Shown here in pieces: positions 8,304 to 17,247 of a DNA stretch of 64,000 nucleotides. A program made the position numbers and the translations under genes. The DNA is taken from assembly GCA_949292215.1 (NCBI GenBank), contig CASEYW010000031.1, positions 36,663-100,662 of the forward strand, in the 5' to 3' direction. The first letter of the stretch is position 1, and the number at the start of each line of letters is the position of its first letter. The DNA comes from an uncultured bacterium. GTDB lineage: Bacteria; Verrucomicrobiota; Lentisphaeria; Victivallales; UBA1829. The notes below the pieces were generated by a model. It was not told the origin of the DNA, made no database searches, and saw only the letters and a list, made by a program, of their open reading frames with translations.

Positions 8304-9044
8304 ATGTCTGAGCATAAAATCAAGGTCACGGTATGGAACGAGTTCCGCCATGAAAAAGAAAATGACAAAGTCAAGGCAATTTATCCGGAAGGCATGCATG
8401 TTGCAATCGGAGAAATGCTGAAAAACGAAGGAGATTTCGAAGTCACTTATGCGACGCTCGACGATCCCGAACACGGTCTCACGCAGGAGGTCCTCGACAA
8501 TACAGACGTTCTTTTCTGGTGGGGCCACGGTCATCATGGCGATGTAAAAGATGAAATCGTCGACCGCGTTCAGAAACGCATTCTTGCAGGAATGGGACTC
8601 ATCGTTCTGCATTCCGGACACAAGTCCAAAATTTTTATGCGGATGCTGGGCACGACCGCGAACCTCAAATGGCGTGAAAAAGGCGAAAAGGAGCGGATCT
8701 GGGTCATTGAACACTCCCATCCGATCGCCAAGGGGCTGCCCGATCATTTCGAACTTCCCCACACGGAAATGTACGGGGAACGCTTTGATATTCCGAAACC
8801 GGATGATGTTGTCTTCATCACCTGGTACGAAGGCGGTGAAGTCTTCCGCAGCGGTGTGACATTCACTCGCGGAAACGGAAAAATCTTCTATTTCGCCCCT
8901 GGACACGAATCGTTCCCGATCTATTATGATCCGAACATTCAGAAAGTTCTTGTCAACGCGGCGAAGTGGGCGGCGGCGACGATCAACCGCGACTCGGGCT
9001 GTCCGATGGTCGACCCCCTGGAAGAAATCAAATCCTCAAAATAA
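8304..9044 (+). CDS. ThuA-like trehalose-utilisation-type protein
   Basis: The 246-residue protein belongs to the ThuA family, which has a class I glutamine-amidotransferase-like fold: KVTVWNEFRHE at the start, then FWWGHGHHGDV, LIVLHSGHKSKIF, HPIAKGLPDHFELPHTEMYGE and FYFAPGHESFP. ThuA proteins take part in sugar (trehalose, keto-sugar) catabolism, but the reaction is not settled. The start at 8304 follows AAGGAGACA; an in-frame upstream ATG at 8205 precedes the promoter and is rejected. The oxidoreductase gene follows after 36 bp, a pairing often seen for ThuA and Gfo/Idh/MocA proteins, and the divergent AraC gene likely regulates both. Confidence 0.85.
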   Translation: MSEHKIKVTVWNEFRHEKENDKVKAIYPEGMHVAIGEMLKNEGDFEVTYATLDDPEHGLTQEVLDNTDVLFWWGHGHHGDVKDEIVDRVQKRILAGMGLIVLHSGHKSKIFMRMLGTTANLKWREKGEKERIWVIEHSHPIAKGLPDHFELPHTEMYGERFDIPKPDDVVFITWYEGGEVFRSGVTFTRGNGKIFYFAPGHESFPIYYDPNIQKVLVNAAKWAAATINRDSGCPMVDPLEEIKSSK

Positions 9045-9080
9045 TCAGTTCATTTATTCAAAAAAAACGGAGAGAATTCT

Positions 9081-10163
9081 ATGGCTGAGAAACTGAAAGC
9101 CGGAGTCATCGGACTCGGAATGGGAAGCGCACATCTTGCCGGATATCTGACACATCCCGATGTGGAAGTCGTCGCCATTGCCGACCGCCGCGAGGACCGC
9201 CGCGCCCTCCTGCCGGAAAAACATCCGGCATTCAAGGGAAAAGTCTATCATGAAGGTATTGAGATGATCGAAAAGGAGCAGCTCGACATCATTTCCGTCG
9301 CCGTTCCGAACGACCAGCACAAACCTCTGACAATCGCCGCTCTCGAATCCGGAGCCAACGTCCTCTGTGAAAAGCCGATGGCTCTCAATGCGCAGGAAGC
9401 ACAGGAGATGCTCGACACGGCAAAACGCCTCGGCAAAAAGCTCGGAATCGACTTTTCCTATCGGTTCAATCCGCAGTCCCGTGCAATGAAGGATCTGATT
9501 GACCAGGGAACGCTCGGTGACATCTATTACGGACGGAGCGTCTGGTTCCGCCGTCGCGGAATTCCCGGACTCGCCGCAGCAAACTTCAATACCGGTTCCG
9601 GAACCCCGATGGGCTCCTGGTTCTACGATAAAAAACAGTCCGGCGGAGGACCGCTGATCGACCTCGGCGTTCACAGACTCGACCTTGCTCTCTGGCTGAT
9701 GGGATATCCCAGGCCGGTCTGGGTCATGGCAAGCACCTATGACAAATTCGGTCCGAAAATGGCGAAAAAACTGGGACTCAGCTACACAGTTGAAGACCTT
9801 GCCTGCGCAATGATCAAGTTCGATAACGGAGCAACTCTTGAACTTGACGCTTCATGGGCTTCCAATGTCAGGGAAAATGAGCTCCAGACAATCCGTCTTC
9901 TCGGTGACAAAGGTGGGATGTATCAGTACAATCTCAATGAAGGGTACACCTACGACCTCGAATACTATTACGAAATCGCCGGAAGACAGTTCGATGCCAA
10001 GATGCACACCGCTCAGCAGACTCCGAGCGCGTTCCATCTGTTTGCCGAAGCTGTCCGTGACAACACCCCCTTCCTGGTCCAGCCGGAGGAAGGTGTCACT
10101 GTCATGAAGATTCTTGATGCCATTTACAGGTCCGCCACATCCGGCGAACCTGTCAAGATCTGA
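9081..10163 (+). CDS. Gfo/Idh/MocA-family NAD(P)-dependent oxidoreductase
   Basis: The 360-residue protein has the Rossmann start AGVIGLGMGSAHLAGYL, the family signature CEKPMALN and the C-terminal domain with GGGPLIDLGVHRLDLALWLMG, where the His is the usual catalytic position. Such enzymes oxidise or reduce sugars and inositols in the cytoplasm. It is the second gene of the ThuA operon and ends at a clear terminator (10190-10217). With ThuA it probably handles a keto- or 3-keto-sugar, which is inference from family context. The substrate is not determinable here. Confidence 0.92.
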   Translation: MAEKLKAGVIGLGMGSAHLAGYLTHPDVEVVAIADRREDRRALLPEKHPAFKGKVYHEGIEMIEKEQLDIISVAVPNDQHKPLTIAALESGANVLCEKPMALNAQEAQEMLDTAKRLGKKLGIDFSYRFNPQSRAMKDLIDQGTLGDIYYGRSVWFRRRGIPGLAAANFNTGSGTPMGSWFYDKKQSGGGPLIDLGVHRLDLALWLMGYPRPVWVMASTYDKFGPKMAKKLGLSYTVEDLACAMIKFDNGATLELDASWASNVRENELQTIRLLGDKGGMYQYNLNEGYTYDLEYYYEIAGRQFDAKMHTAQQTPSAFHLFAEAVRDNTPFLVQPEEGVTVMKILDAIYRSATSGEPVKI

Positions 10164-10189
10164 CAAGGCAAACGGCACTGTATTCCGAT

Positions 10190-10217
10190 GCACCCGGTCT
10201 TCTCCGGGTGCTTTTTT
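10190..10217 (+). terminator. Rho-independent terminator after the ThuA operon
   Basis: GCACCCGG (10190-10197), 6-nt loop, CCGGGTGC (10204-10211), then TTTTTT. Confidence 0.9.
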
Positions 10218-10356
10218 ATTCGGGGACAATGGAAAGAGGATGCGAGGAGAGCCAGAAAACCGTATGCAGAACCTCTCCATTTCCCCCATTTTTCCCAAGA
10301 TACCAGCTCGTCGCGTGGTTTGGTTCCAGAATCATACTTTCTGTGATCCGGCAGAA

Positions 10357-11304
10357 TCAGAATTCCACACGGAATTCTGAACGAAAGATTCGAGTTTTGC
10401 CGCTTTCCAGAAAAGAAAGGCCACTGATTTCCGGAGGAAGCGGCAGATTCGGAGCGTTGGTCATCCAGCTCATCGGTTCGATACAGAAGAACTCTCTGCC
10501 GCCCCCGCCATTCCAGCAGGCAAGATGATGAAATCCCTGATCAAATACATAACGGATACGGAACTTTTTCCGCCGGATCAGTGCATCCGGAGTTCCGCAT
10601 ACCGGAAAAAGAGATGCGACCGGACAAGATGCCGCTGAGAGTCTGCCATCCAACAGAGCCGCTGTTCCGGGTTCCCACGGAAGGAGATGTCCCGTCGGCA
10701 GTCTGCGATGGGGATGGACCTCCCAGAAACCATTTCCGCGCGGAACAGAAAGTGTGACATTCTCTCCGCAAGGCAGGAGAAATGCCGTGTGGAATCCCAC
10801 CCCAAGCGGCATCGGGTGATCTCCGGAATTCCAGACGGATAAGGTGAGCACAACAGAATCCGAGGCAAAGCAATAGCGCATCGCCACCCGGAACTCATGC
10901 GGAAAGCCGGGAAATTCCGCTGATTCGGAATCAAACAGATAACCTGTGGTAAATCCTCCCGTTCCGACAGAAATGAGTTTCCACGGTCGCCCGAGCACAA
11001 GTCCATGAAGATGAGAATTTGTCAAAGGATCGTTCAGCGGCAGATGGTAACGGAATCCATTTGCACAGAAGCATCCGTCGGCGATCCGGTTCGGTGGCAG
11101 AAGGAGGGGAGTTCCGAAGCACTCCGGGTGACTCTCAAGCTCTGCCGGGGTCCGCGGAAAACGCAGGAGATCTGCCGCTGCCGGGGTATAGTGCAAACGA
11201 ATCAGGTTTCCCCCCGAGGTCAGTGACACAAGAGCCTTCCATTCCGGAGTTTCATATTGGAGAAACTCCATTCCACCAGCCTGGAAGGTTTTCCATCTTC
11301 TCAT
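10357..11304 (-). CDS. Aldose 1-epimerase-like protein
   Basis: The 315-residue protein has the GalM/aldose-epimerase layout: LLPPNRIADG near residue 70 (substrate Asn-Arg), NSHLHGLVLG (first catalytic-type His), GVGFHTAFLLP (second His) and FFCIEPMSWMTNAP (general-base Glu). It would interconvert alpha and beta sugar anomers in the cytoplasm. Its ATG overlaps the DUF1116 stop (ATGA, 11301-11304), so the two are translationally coupled. It is the last gene of this leftward operon and faces the terminator of the ThuA operon. Confidence 0.85.
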   Translation of the reverse strand: MRRWKTFQAGGMEFLQYETPEWKALVSLTSGGNLIRLHYTPAAADLLRFPRTPAELESHPECFGTPLLLPPNRIADGCFCANGFRYHLPLNDPLTNSHLHGLVLGRPWKLISVGTGGFTTGYLFDSESAEFPGFPHEFRVAMRYCFASDSVVLTLSVWNSGDHPMPLGVGFHTAFLLPCGENVTLSVPRGNGFWEVHPHRRLPTGHLLPWEPGTAALLDGRLSAASCPVASLFPVCGTPDALIRRKKFRIRYVFDQGFHHLACWNGGGGREFFCIEPMSWMTNAPNLPLPPEISGLSFLESGKTRIFRSEFRVEF

Positions 11305-12530
11305 GCGAGCGCCTTTTCAAAACACTTCAAGGGAGTGCGGGCGTAACCGACACCGATCTGTCCTCCTGTCACGCGGGAAAGAATGCCGCCGTGCATTTTC
11401 GGCGTAATCTTTTTTTCCACGGCTAGTTCCGGCAGAATACCGGCAGGAGCGAACCCTTCCGGAATCAGCGGAACGGCAAAGCGGGAACTGCGGCCGAAAC
11501 AGATTTCCGCCATTTCCGCACACTGCCGTACGCCGTCTTCCGGAGATTCAGAACGATCCCGAAGCAGAGCCGGACTCGCAGCAGCAGCCATGCCGCCGAG
11601 TCCCCATGCTTCCACGTTGCTGCTGTCGCCCAGCCATGGAGCGGCATCTGCGAGAGAATCCGAAGGAGAAAAACAGCGTCCGCTGAATGTCGGTGCGGGC
11701 GCCGTAAACCATTCTTCTCCGCTTCCACTGATTTTGATGCCGAACTCATACCCGTTGCCGCACATCGCGGTTACAAGCGTTGATCCCGCAATCCCGGATG
11801 CCGATTTCAGCGACGCCACCGCCGAAGCACACCCCGCATGATGTACGAACCGGCGACAGGAATTCAGCCACCTCAGAAGAACAACTCGTTCGGAATCAGA
11901 GAGATCCGATTCCATCGCCTTTTCCAGCACCAGAGAAAGGAAGAGTTTGTCTGTTGCCACCTGACGGGTATGCTCCTCATCCCCCATCAGCAGTCCGCTG
12001 GTAAAGAGTTCGGCAATATTGATTCCTCCTCCCTGCTTCAGGACCCGATCCAGCAGCGGCGCGAAGATTCCGGCGATTCGTTTCAGGTTTTCCCGCACGG
12101 AATCGTTGTAAACGCCCCAGCCGCCGAGTCCGCCTCCCAGCAAGCCTTCGATCGGAGGGGCAAACCCGAATATGCCGGAATTCGCCTCACGCACAACCAG
12201 CACAGCCATCGAATAGGACGTGATTCCTGCACCGGGACCTCCGGAATGAAAATCATTCGCGCATCCCAGTTCAATTTCTCCGGATTCAATCATTCCAACC
12301 GCTTCCTTTTCATTCTTTGCAAGCCCCTCAAAGATCGCGGCACCGACAATTCCCATCCGATGCGGTCCGCGCATGTTTCCAAACTCCAGCGGCGGTCCCG
12401 AATGCAAAATCAAATTCTTCCGGAATCGCGGCATCACTCCTCCCGCAATTCCACAGCCGGACAGAACCGGAGACGCTCCGGTTAATTTTTCGAACGCAAG
12501 CCTGTTTGCTTCCTTCATTCCCTGCTCCAT
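11301..12530 (-). CDS. DUF1116-family protein (AllG/YlbE-like)
   Basis: The 409-residue protein resembles DUF1116, the family of E. coli YlbE (AllG), a subunit of the oxamate carbamoyltransferase made with FdrA/AllF and AllH. Seen here: ANRLAFEKLTGASPVLSGCG, HSGPPLEFGNMRGPHRMGIVGAAIFEGLA, GCANDFHSGGPGAGIT and a Gly-rich GLLGGGLGGWGVYND. The FdrA and AllH partners and a carbamate kinase are not in this window. It is divergent from an MBL hydrolase and coupled to an aldose epimerase under a shared operator-like site, so it may act in a sugar pathway instead of purine breakdown. Family call moderate, function unknown. Confidence 0.65.
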   Translation of the reverse strand: MEQGMKEANRLAFEKLTGASPVLSGCGIAGGVMPRFRKNLILHSGPPLEFGNMRGPHRMGIVGAAIFEGLAKNEKEAVGMIESGEIELGCANDFHSGGPGAGITSYSMAVLVVREANSGIFGFAPPIEGLLGGGLGGWGVYNDSVRENLKRIAGIFAPLLDRVLKQGGGINIAELFTSGLLMGDEEHTRQVATDKLFLSLVLEKAMESDLSDSERVVLLRWLNSCRRFVHHAGCASAVASLKSASGIAGSTLVTAMCGNGYEFGIKISGSGEEWFTAPAPTFSGRCFSPSDSLADAAPWLGDSSNVEAWGLGGMAAAASPALLRDRSESPEDGVRQCAEMAEICFGRSSRFAVPLIPEGFAPAGILPELAVEKKITPKMHGGILSRVTGGQIGVGYARTPLKCFEKALA

Positions 12531-12532
12531 TC

Positions 12533-12560
12533 TTGAATTATATCAAATCTGATTTATATT
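12533..12560 (+). promoter_or_regulatory. Promoter of the MBL hydrolase-ROK operon
   Basis: TTGAAT (12533-12538), 16-bp spacer, TATATT (12555-12560), in the short divergent spacer; the spacing matches the promoter at 14669. Confidence 0.6.
12538..12557. promoter_or_regulatory. Candidate ROK operator (copy 1)
   Basis: TTATATCA, 4 bp, TGATTTAT forms an AT-rich dyad between the divergent DUF1116 and MBL genes. The same arrangement recurs at 14696-14715 before the SDR operon. NagC/Mlc-type ROK regulators bind AT-rich dyads, and the ROK gene lies between the two copies. Confidence 0.5.
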
Positions 12561-12601
12561 ATACATGTACAAAAACAAAAATGCAAGGAGAAAACAGAAA
12601 A

Positions 12602-13498
12602 ATGGAGATATTCGAACCCGTTGCCGATGGAATTTTTCTCTTGAAAACCCCGTTCAACGGACTTTGGAGCGGAGTCTATCTGATCCGGCGGGAAACAAAC
12701 ATTCTGATTGATTCCGGAGCTTCTGCGGAAACTGTCGACAGCACCATTCTGCCGGCATTAAAAGACCTTGGAATGGAGCTCCGGGATCTCTCGTACCTTC
12801 TCTGCACTCACACCCACGGTGATCACGTCGGCGGACACCACCGGCTCCGAGAACTGGCAAATCTGCCCTGCGGGGTGTTTGAAGGAGGCACCGACAAGTT
12901 GCGCAACCCATTAAAATACAGCAAGTTAATCAGAGATTCTTTCCCCGGATACAGTCCGGCTCCACCAGCGATCCTGAACGGGGTTGAACCTGATTTTCTG
13001 CTGAAGGATTCCGACACAATCGGACCGCTGGAACTCATCCATACCCCCGGACATGATACGGACACGGTCTGCTTTCTGGACCGGGAAACCCGCACCCTTC
13101 TGACCGGAGATTCCATCCAGGGAAACGGAACCGTTCTCCAGGGGTGCGCCCTTTACATGAATCTGCCGGACTATCGAAAATCCATCCGAAACCTCCAGGG
13201 CAAAACAATCTCCGCCATTGTCACAGGACATCCCTATCTGCCTTGGAACACTCCTGTCCTCCGAGCAGAAAAAGCCGCCGACTGCCTGAAAGATGCTCTT
13301 GAAATCACAGATTTGTATGATACAATAATCGCGAACGCGATTCAAACGGGCGAAACGGATTCCGCAAAACTGGCGGAACATCTCATCCGCGCGATCGGTG
13401 GACAGATGCCGGAATATCTTTTTCTGGCGCTTCACACAATAACGGAACACCGGAAAAAGCAGGAAAAACATCCGGACAGAATAAACACGGAAAAGTGA
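12602..13498 (+). CDS. MBL-fold metallo-hydrolase
   Basis: The 298-residue protein is a metallo-beta-lactamase-fold hydrolase: HTHGDH at 70-75 (zinc ligands), ELIHTPGHDTDTVCF (third His), LLTGDSIQG (bridging Asp) and VTGHPYLP (last His). The glyoxalase II-type fold hydrolyses thioesters, lactones or phosphodiesters; here a sugar lactonase or a detoxifying hydrolase is plausible. The start is fixed by AAGGAG 10-15 bp before the ATG; upstream in-frame codons cross the divergent promoter. The ROK regulator follows 12 bp later. Confidence 0.85.
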   Translation: MEIFEPVADGIFLLKTPFNGLWSGVYLIRRETNILIDSGASAETVDSTILPALKDLGMELRDLSYLLCTHTHGDHVGGHHRLRELANLPCGVFEGGTDKLRNPLKYSKLIRDSFPGYSPAPPAILNGVEPDFLLKDSDTIGPLELIHTPGHDTDTVCFLDRETRTLLTGDSIQGNGTVLQGCALYMNLPDYRKSIRNLQGKTISAIVTGHPYLPWNTPVLRAEKAADCLKDALEITDLYDTIIANAIQTGETDSAKLAEHLIRAIGGQMPEYLFLALHTITEHRKKQEKHPDRINTEK

Positions 13499-13510
13499 AA
13501 AACACCAGAA

Positions 13511-14650
13511 ATGCCATCGCACAATGTAAAAGTGATGGATGCGGTCCGAAACGGAAAAAACAACGCATCAAAGAAAGACATCCAGCAGACAACAGGGCTC
13601 TCATGGGGCACGATGTGCAAAACCACCAATTCGCTGCTGGAACGGGGATATCTTTTTGCACGCCGGGAGAAAACAAATTCCCCGGGCCGGCCTGTTGTTC
13701 CACTCTGCGTCAATCCGGATTCGGCACTGTTCTGCGGAATCGACATCGGGGCATCCACGACAAAAACACTCTTCTGCGACATGAACTTCAATGTTCTTCA
13801 CAGAGATGAAATTCCCACGGAACCTTACACGGAACCGGAACGCTTCCGCAACTGGATTTCAGCAATCTTCGAACAGGAACTCCGGGAAAGCGGACTTGAC
13901 AAAGAAAAACTGCATGCAGTCGGACTTGCCGTTTCAGGCAATGTCGATTCGGAACACGGAATCATTGTTTCCGGCGGCAACTTCGGAATGAAGTACGGAG
14001 CAGACATCCCGGTTGAAGGGATCGCCCGGCAAATCGGCAAACCCATTTACGCAGTCACGACTCAAGCAGCTGCAGTCTGCGCGGAATACCACTTTGGCAA
14101 ACGCGCAGGTTGCGGCAACCTGGTCAGCATCGGTCTTGGCGTCGGCATCGGCTCCGGAATCGTGACAAACCACATGCTTCTCATCAGTCATCCAAAACGA
14201 CCGGTGGGATATATCGGACACATTCTCATTCCCGGCAACCGTCACCTCTGCACCTGCGGATTCACCGGCTGTCTGGAATCCTATTCCGGAGCAAATTATC
14301 TTGCCGCCATCGCAGCGGAAACCATTCCCGAACGCCCGGAACTGCATTCCGCTGCGGCTCTTGACCGCGCCGCAGCCCAGGGAGATCCCGATGCTGTCGC
14401 CATCATGACAACAGCAGCATCCTACAATGCGGCCGGAATCGCCGCCATGATTCAGCTCTATGCTCCGGATGCCATCCTCTTCTCCGGAGGACAGAGCAAA
14501 CGCGACGGATTCCTCTTCCGCACGACCCTCGAAAAACTCGCGGAAATTCTCCCTCCCGAACGCCGGAACTGTTTCATCGACATTACCAATCTCGGGACGC
14601 ATCAGTCCGCCCTTGGAGCCGCCCGTCTCGCCTACGAAAAATTTTTCTGA
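13511..14650 (+). CDS. ROK-family transcriptional regulator (NagC/Mlc/XylR-like)
   Basis: The 379-residue protein has an N-terminal winged helix (NASKKDIQQTTGLSWGTMCKTTNSLLERGYL), then the ROK sugar-kinase-like domain: GIDIGASTTKT (phosphate loop) and the zinc motif CTCGFTGCLE. Regulatory ROK proteins are usually sugar- or sugar-phosphate-responsive repressors; whether this copy also phosphorylates sugar is unknown. It lies between two copies of an AT-rich dyad (12538 and 14696), suggesting it controls the DUF1116/epimerase, MBL and SDR/dehydratase units. The ribosome site is weak, which fits co-translation with the MBL gene 12 bp upstream. Confidence 0.88.
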   Translation: MPSHNVKVMDAVRNGKNNASKKDIQQTTGLSWGTMCKTTNSLLERGYLFARREKTNSPGRPVVPLCVNPDSALFCGIDIGASTTKTLFCDMNFNVLHRDEIPTEPYTEPERFRNWISAIFEQELRESGLDKEKLHAVGLAVSGNVDSEHGIIVSGGNFGMKYGADIPVEGIARQIGKPIYAVTTQAAAVCAEYHFGKRAGCGNLVSIGLGVGIGSGIVTNHMLLISHPKRPVGYIGHILIPGNRHLCTCGFTGCLESYSGANYLAAIAAETIPERPELHSAAALDRAAAQGDPDAVAIMTTAASYNAAGIAAMIQLYAPDAILFSGGQSKRDGFLFRTTLEKLAEILPPERRNCFIDITNLGTHQSALGAARLAYEKFF

Positions 14651-14668
14651 TTTCCGAAATCTGCCGAT

Positions 14669-14696
14669 TTGACTTTTCCGGAAAAGTTTTTATATT
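14669..14696 (+). promoter_or_regulatory. Promoter of the SDR-dehydratase-FAD operon
   Basis: TTGACT (14669-14674), 16-bp spacer, TATATT (14691-14696). The 14-bp palindrome CTTTTCCGGAAAAG followed by TTTTT in the spacer could also end the ROK transcript. Confidence 0.7.
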
Positions 14697-14723
14697 TATA
14701 TCATAACTGATAATATTATATCA
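14696..14723. promoter_or_regulatory. Candidate ROK operator (copy 2) with third half-site
   Basis: TTATATCA (14696-14703), 4 bp, TGATAATA (14708-14715), then another TTATATCA at 14716-14723, exactly 20 bp after the first. It overlaps the -10 box and transcription start, as a repressor site would, and matches copy 1 at 12538. Confidence 0.5.
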
Positions 14724-14763
14724 AAATAACTTTTTATACAATATTAACGTCGGAGGAGATAAA

Positions 14764-15561
14764 ATGAGTCTCGCGGGCAGAAAAGTCTTGATTACAGGTG
14801 CTTCGCATGGCATCGGGGCCGCAACGGCGATCGCATTTGCCGGCGAAGGATGCGAAATCGGCATCAACTACTGCAAAAACAGGGAGGGGGCGGAAGAGAC
14901 ACGACGAAGCGTGCTCAAACTCGGGACTGAGGCGGAAATCTACGAAGCGGATGTCAGTGATCCCGATGCCTGTGAAGAGATGGTGAAAACCTTCATTCAA
15001 CGGTTCGGCAGAATCGACATCCTTGTCAACAACGCCGGCGGCGCGCTCAAAATCCCCGAAGGGGGTTTTATCGACATGCCCGTCTCCTACTGGAACAACC
15101 AGGTGGACCTGAACCTGAACGCCGCAGCCTACACCTCCCGAATTGCGGTCCGGGACATGATCGAAAAAAAGATTCGGGGAAAGATCATCAACGTAGGTTC
15201 CATCCACGGCATCGTGACATGGGTGAAGCGGAAGATGCTCCCCTATTCACCAGCCAAAGCGGGACTCGCCATGTTCACGAAAGCGCTTGGTGTCGAAGTC
15301 GCCCGCTACGGCATCAATGTGAATCTGATTGCACCGGGATTCATCCTCACAAAACTTTCCGCGCGCTACTCGGAGGAGGAAACACGGGCATTCCTGCGTA
15401 AAATTCCGCTCGGGAGACTCGGAAAAACCTCCGACATCACACCGATGATGCTCTTTCTGGCGGACGATGAAAAATCCGCATTCATCACAGGACAGACCTT
15501 CGTCATCGACGGCGGTCAATCCATCGACGGCTCCATTGACATGATGCTTGATGAACCGTAA
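14764..15561 (+). CDS. Short-chain dehydrogenase/reductase (SDR)
   Basis: The 265-residue classical SDR has TGASHGIGAA (NAD(P) loop, 11-20), NNAG (89-92), catalytic Ser146, Tyr161 and Lys165 (YSPAK) and the C-terminal FVIDGGQSIDG. It would oxidise a hydroxyl group of a sugar or sugar acid. The start follows GGAGGAG at about 14752. It is the first gene of an operon with an IlvD/Edd-type dehydratase (15 bp later) and a flavoprotein, so a sugar dehydrogenase feeding a sugar-acid dehydratase is the simplest reading (inference). Confidence 0.9.
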   Translation: MSLAGRKVLITGASHGIGAATAIAFAGEGCEIGINYCKNREGAEETRRSVLKLGTEAEIYEADVSDPDACEEMVKTFIQRFGRIDILVNNAGGALKIPEGGFIDMPVSYWNNQVDLNLNAAAYTSRIAVRDMIEKKIRGKIINVGSIHGIVTWVKRKMLPYSPAKAGLAMFTKALGVEVARYGINVNLIAPGFILTKLSARYSEEETRAFLRKIPLGRLGKTSDITPMMLFLADDEKSAFITGQTFVIDGGQSIDGSIDMMLDEP

Positions 15562-15576
15562 AAAGGAGGAAAACTC

Positions 15577-17247
15577 ATGAATCCGCGCTTTTCCAATCTC
15601 CGCAGTACCAACAACTATGGCGTCGCCAACGAATGTCGTCGCGGACTTGTCCGCGGCATGGGATACACCGAGGAGGAATTCGAACGTCCGATCATTGCGG
15701 TTGTCAACTCATGGAACGAATACAATCCGGGCCATGTTCATCTGCGCAATCTCAGCGAGCGAGTCAAACAGGGCATCCGGGAAGCGGGCGGACTGCCGTT
15801 CGAGCTCATGACATCCGCAGTCTGCGACGGAATGGTCCTGAAAAATCCCCGTTACATCGAACTTCCCAGTCGGAACAGCATTGCGGACGAAGTCGAACTC
15901 ATCGTGGAAAGCAACATGTTCGACGGCATGGTTCTGCTCTCCACCTGCGACTCCATCGTTCCGGGACATCTCATGGCGGCGGCACGCCTTGACCTTCCGT
16001 CAATCATGGTTACAGGCGGATACATGCCCATGACGACTCTCGACGGGCGGAATGTCAACTACATTGAACTTACCGATCATGTCGGCAAAGTCATGAACGG
16101 ACAATACGAACGCTCGAAGGCAGACCGCGAGGTTGCCAGCATGTATGCTCCCTGCGGAGCGTGCGGTGTCATGACCACTGCCAACAGCATGTGTCTTGCC
16201 GCGGAAGCGCTCGGACTCACCCTGCCCGGCAACGGCTGCATGTCCGCCTCCGGCTCCGCGATTCTCCAGTGTGCCTATCGCGCGGGAAAACGGATCATGG
16301 AACTGGTGGCGGAAAACATTACGGCACGAAAGATCATCACTGCCGATGCCGTTGAAAACGCCATCGCCGTGACGATGGCAATGGCAGGATCAACCAATCT
16401 GTTCATGCACCTTCCCGCCATCGCAACGGAAGCGGGACTCCATGACCGGTGGTGGGCGAAATTTGACCGGGCTTCACGCGAAATCCCGCAGATCGTGGCG
16501 GCATCTCCGAGCGGACCGTGGCATCTGCAGGACATCGACCGCGCAGGAGGCTCCGCCGCCGTCATGAAACGACTGCTCCCGCTGATTCATGGAAATGCAC
16601 TCACAGTCACGGGAAAGACTCTCGCGGAAAACTATACGGGAGCTTCTGTTTTCGATGAAGAAGTGATCCGCCCTCTGGAAAATCCGGTTTCCGCGACGGG
16701 AGCGCTCTACGTGCTCTATGGTTCTCTTGCCCCGGATGGGTGCATCATCAAGGCGGGAGCGTGCAATCACTCCATGCGCAGCTTTTCAGGGCCGGCAAAA
16801 CCTTTCGACTCACTCAAGGAGGCTCTTGATGCGCTGAACGGAAACCGCATTCGGAAGGGCGATGTTGCCGTTCTCCGCTATCTCGGACCGAAAGCCGCCT
16901 TCGGAACCACAGCCTACGTCTTCCAGAAAGAACTCAAGGGACGAGGCATGGCAGACGATGTGGCAATCGTCACTGATGGCCGGTTCTCAGGGGGGTCCAG
17001 CGGACTCAGTATCGGCTACCTCTCCCCAGAAGCAGCGCTCGGCAGTCCCCTCGCGCTCGTCCGGGATGGAGATCGCATTGAAATCGATCTTGACCGCCGC
17101 AGAATCGACCTTCTTGTTTCCGAAGAAGAACTGAAACGCCGGAAATCTCAATGGCATTGGGAATTTCATGCGGAGGAATATCCGCCGTTTCTGAGACTGT
17201 TCAGCAAAAATGTCGGTTCGCTCGCAAACGGAGCCGTCTGGGAATGA
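15577..17247 (+). CDS. IlvD/Edd-family dehydratase, probably a sugar-acid dehydratase
   Basis: The 556-residue Fe-S dehydratase has Cys124 (LLSTCDSIVPGH), Cys193 and Cys196 (CGACG) and the C-terminal VTDGRFSGGSSGLSIGYLSPE. IlvD/Edd enzymes remove water from dihydroxy acids or aldonic acids. The early motif is NSWNEYNPGHVHL: it has PGH where [2Fe-2S] members carry a ligand Cys (PCN type), as in E. coli IlvD. Context (SDR, FAD reductase, ROK regulator, no valine/leucine genes) favours an aldonate dehydratase over branched-chain amino acid synthesis. Ribosome site AAAAGGAGGA. Its stop overlaps the next start by 4 bp. Confidence 0.85.
   Translation: MNPRFSNLRSTNNYGVANECRRGLVRGMGYTEEEFERPIIAVVNSWNEYNPGHVHLRNLSERVKQGIREAGGLPFELMTSAVCDGMVLKNPRYIELPSRNSIADEVELIVESNMFDGMVLLSTCDSIVPGHLMAAARLDLPSIMVTGGYMPMTTLDGRNVNYIELTDHVGKVMNGQYERSKADREVASMYAPCGACGVMTTANSMCLAAEALGLTLPGNGCMSASGSAILQCAYRAGKRIMELVAENITARKIITADAVENAIAVTMAMAGSTNLFMHLPAIATEAGLHDRWWAKFDRASREIPQIVAASPSGPWHLQDIDRAGGSAAVMKRLLPLIHGNALTVTGKTLAENYTGASVFDEEVIRPLENPVSATGALYVLYGSLAPDGCIIKAGACNHSMRSFSGPAKPFDSLKEALDALNGNRIRKGDVAVLRYLGPKAAFGTTAYVFQKELKGRGMADDVAIVTDGRFSGGSSGLSIGYLSPEAALGSPLALVRDGDRIEIDLDRRRIDLLVSEEELKRRKSQWHWEFHAEEYPPFLRLFSKNVGSLANGAVWE

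Noticed and set aside
12317..12601. N-terminal extension of the MBL gene
   Set aside because: Would run through the divergent DUF1116 gene and the promoter; AAGGAG marks the start at 12602.
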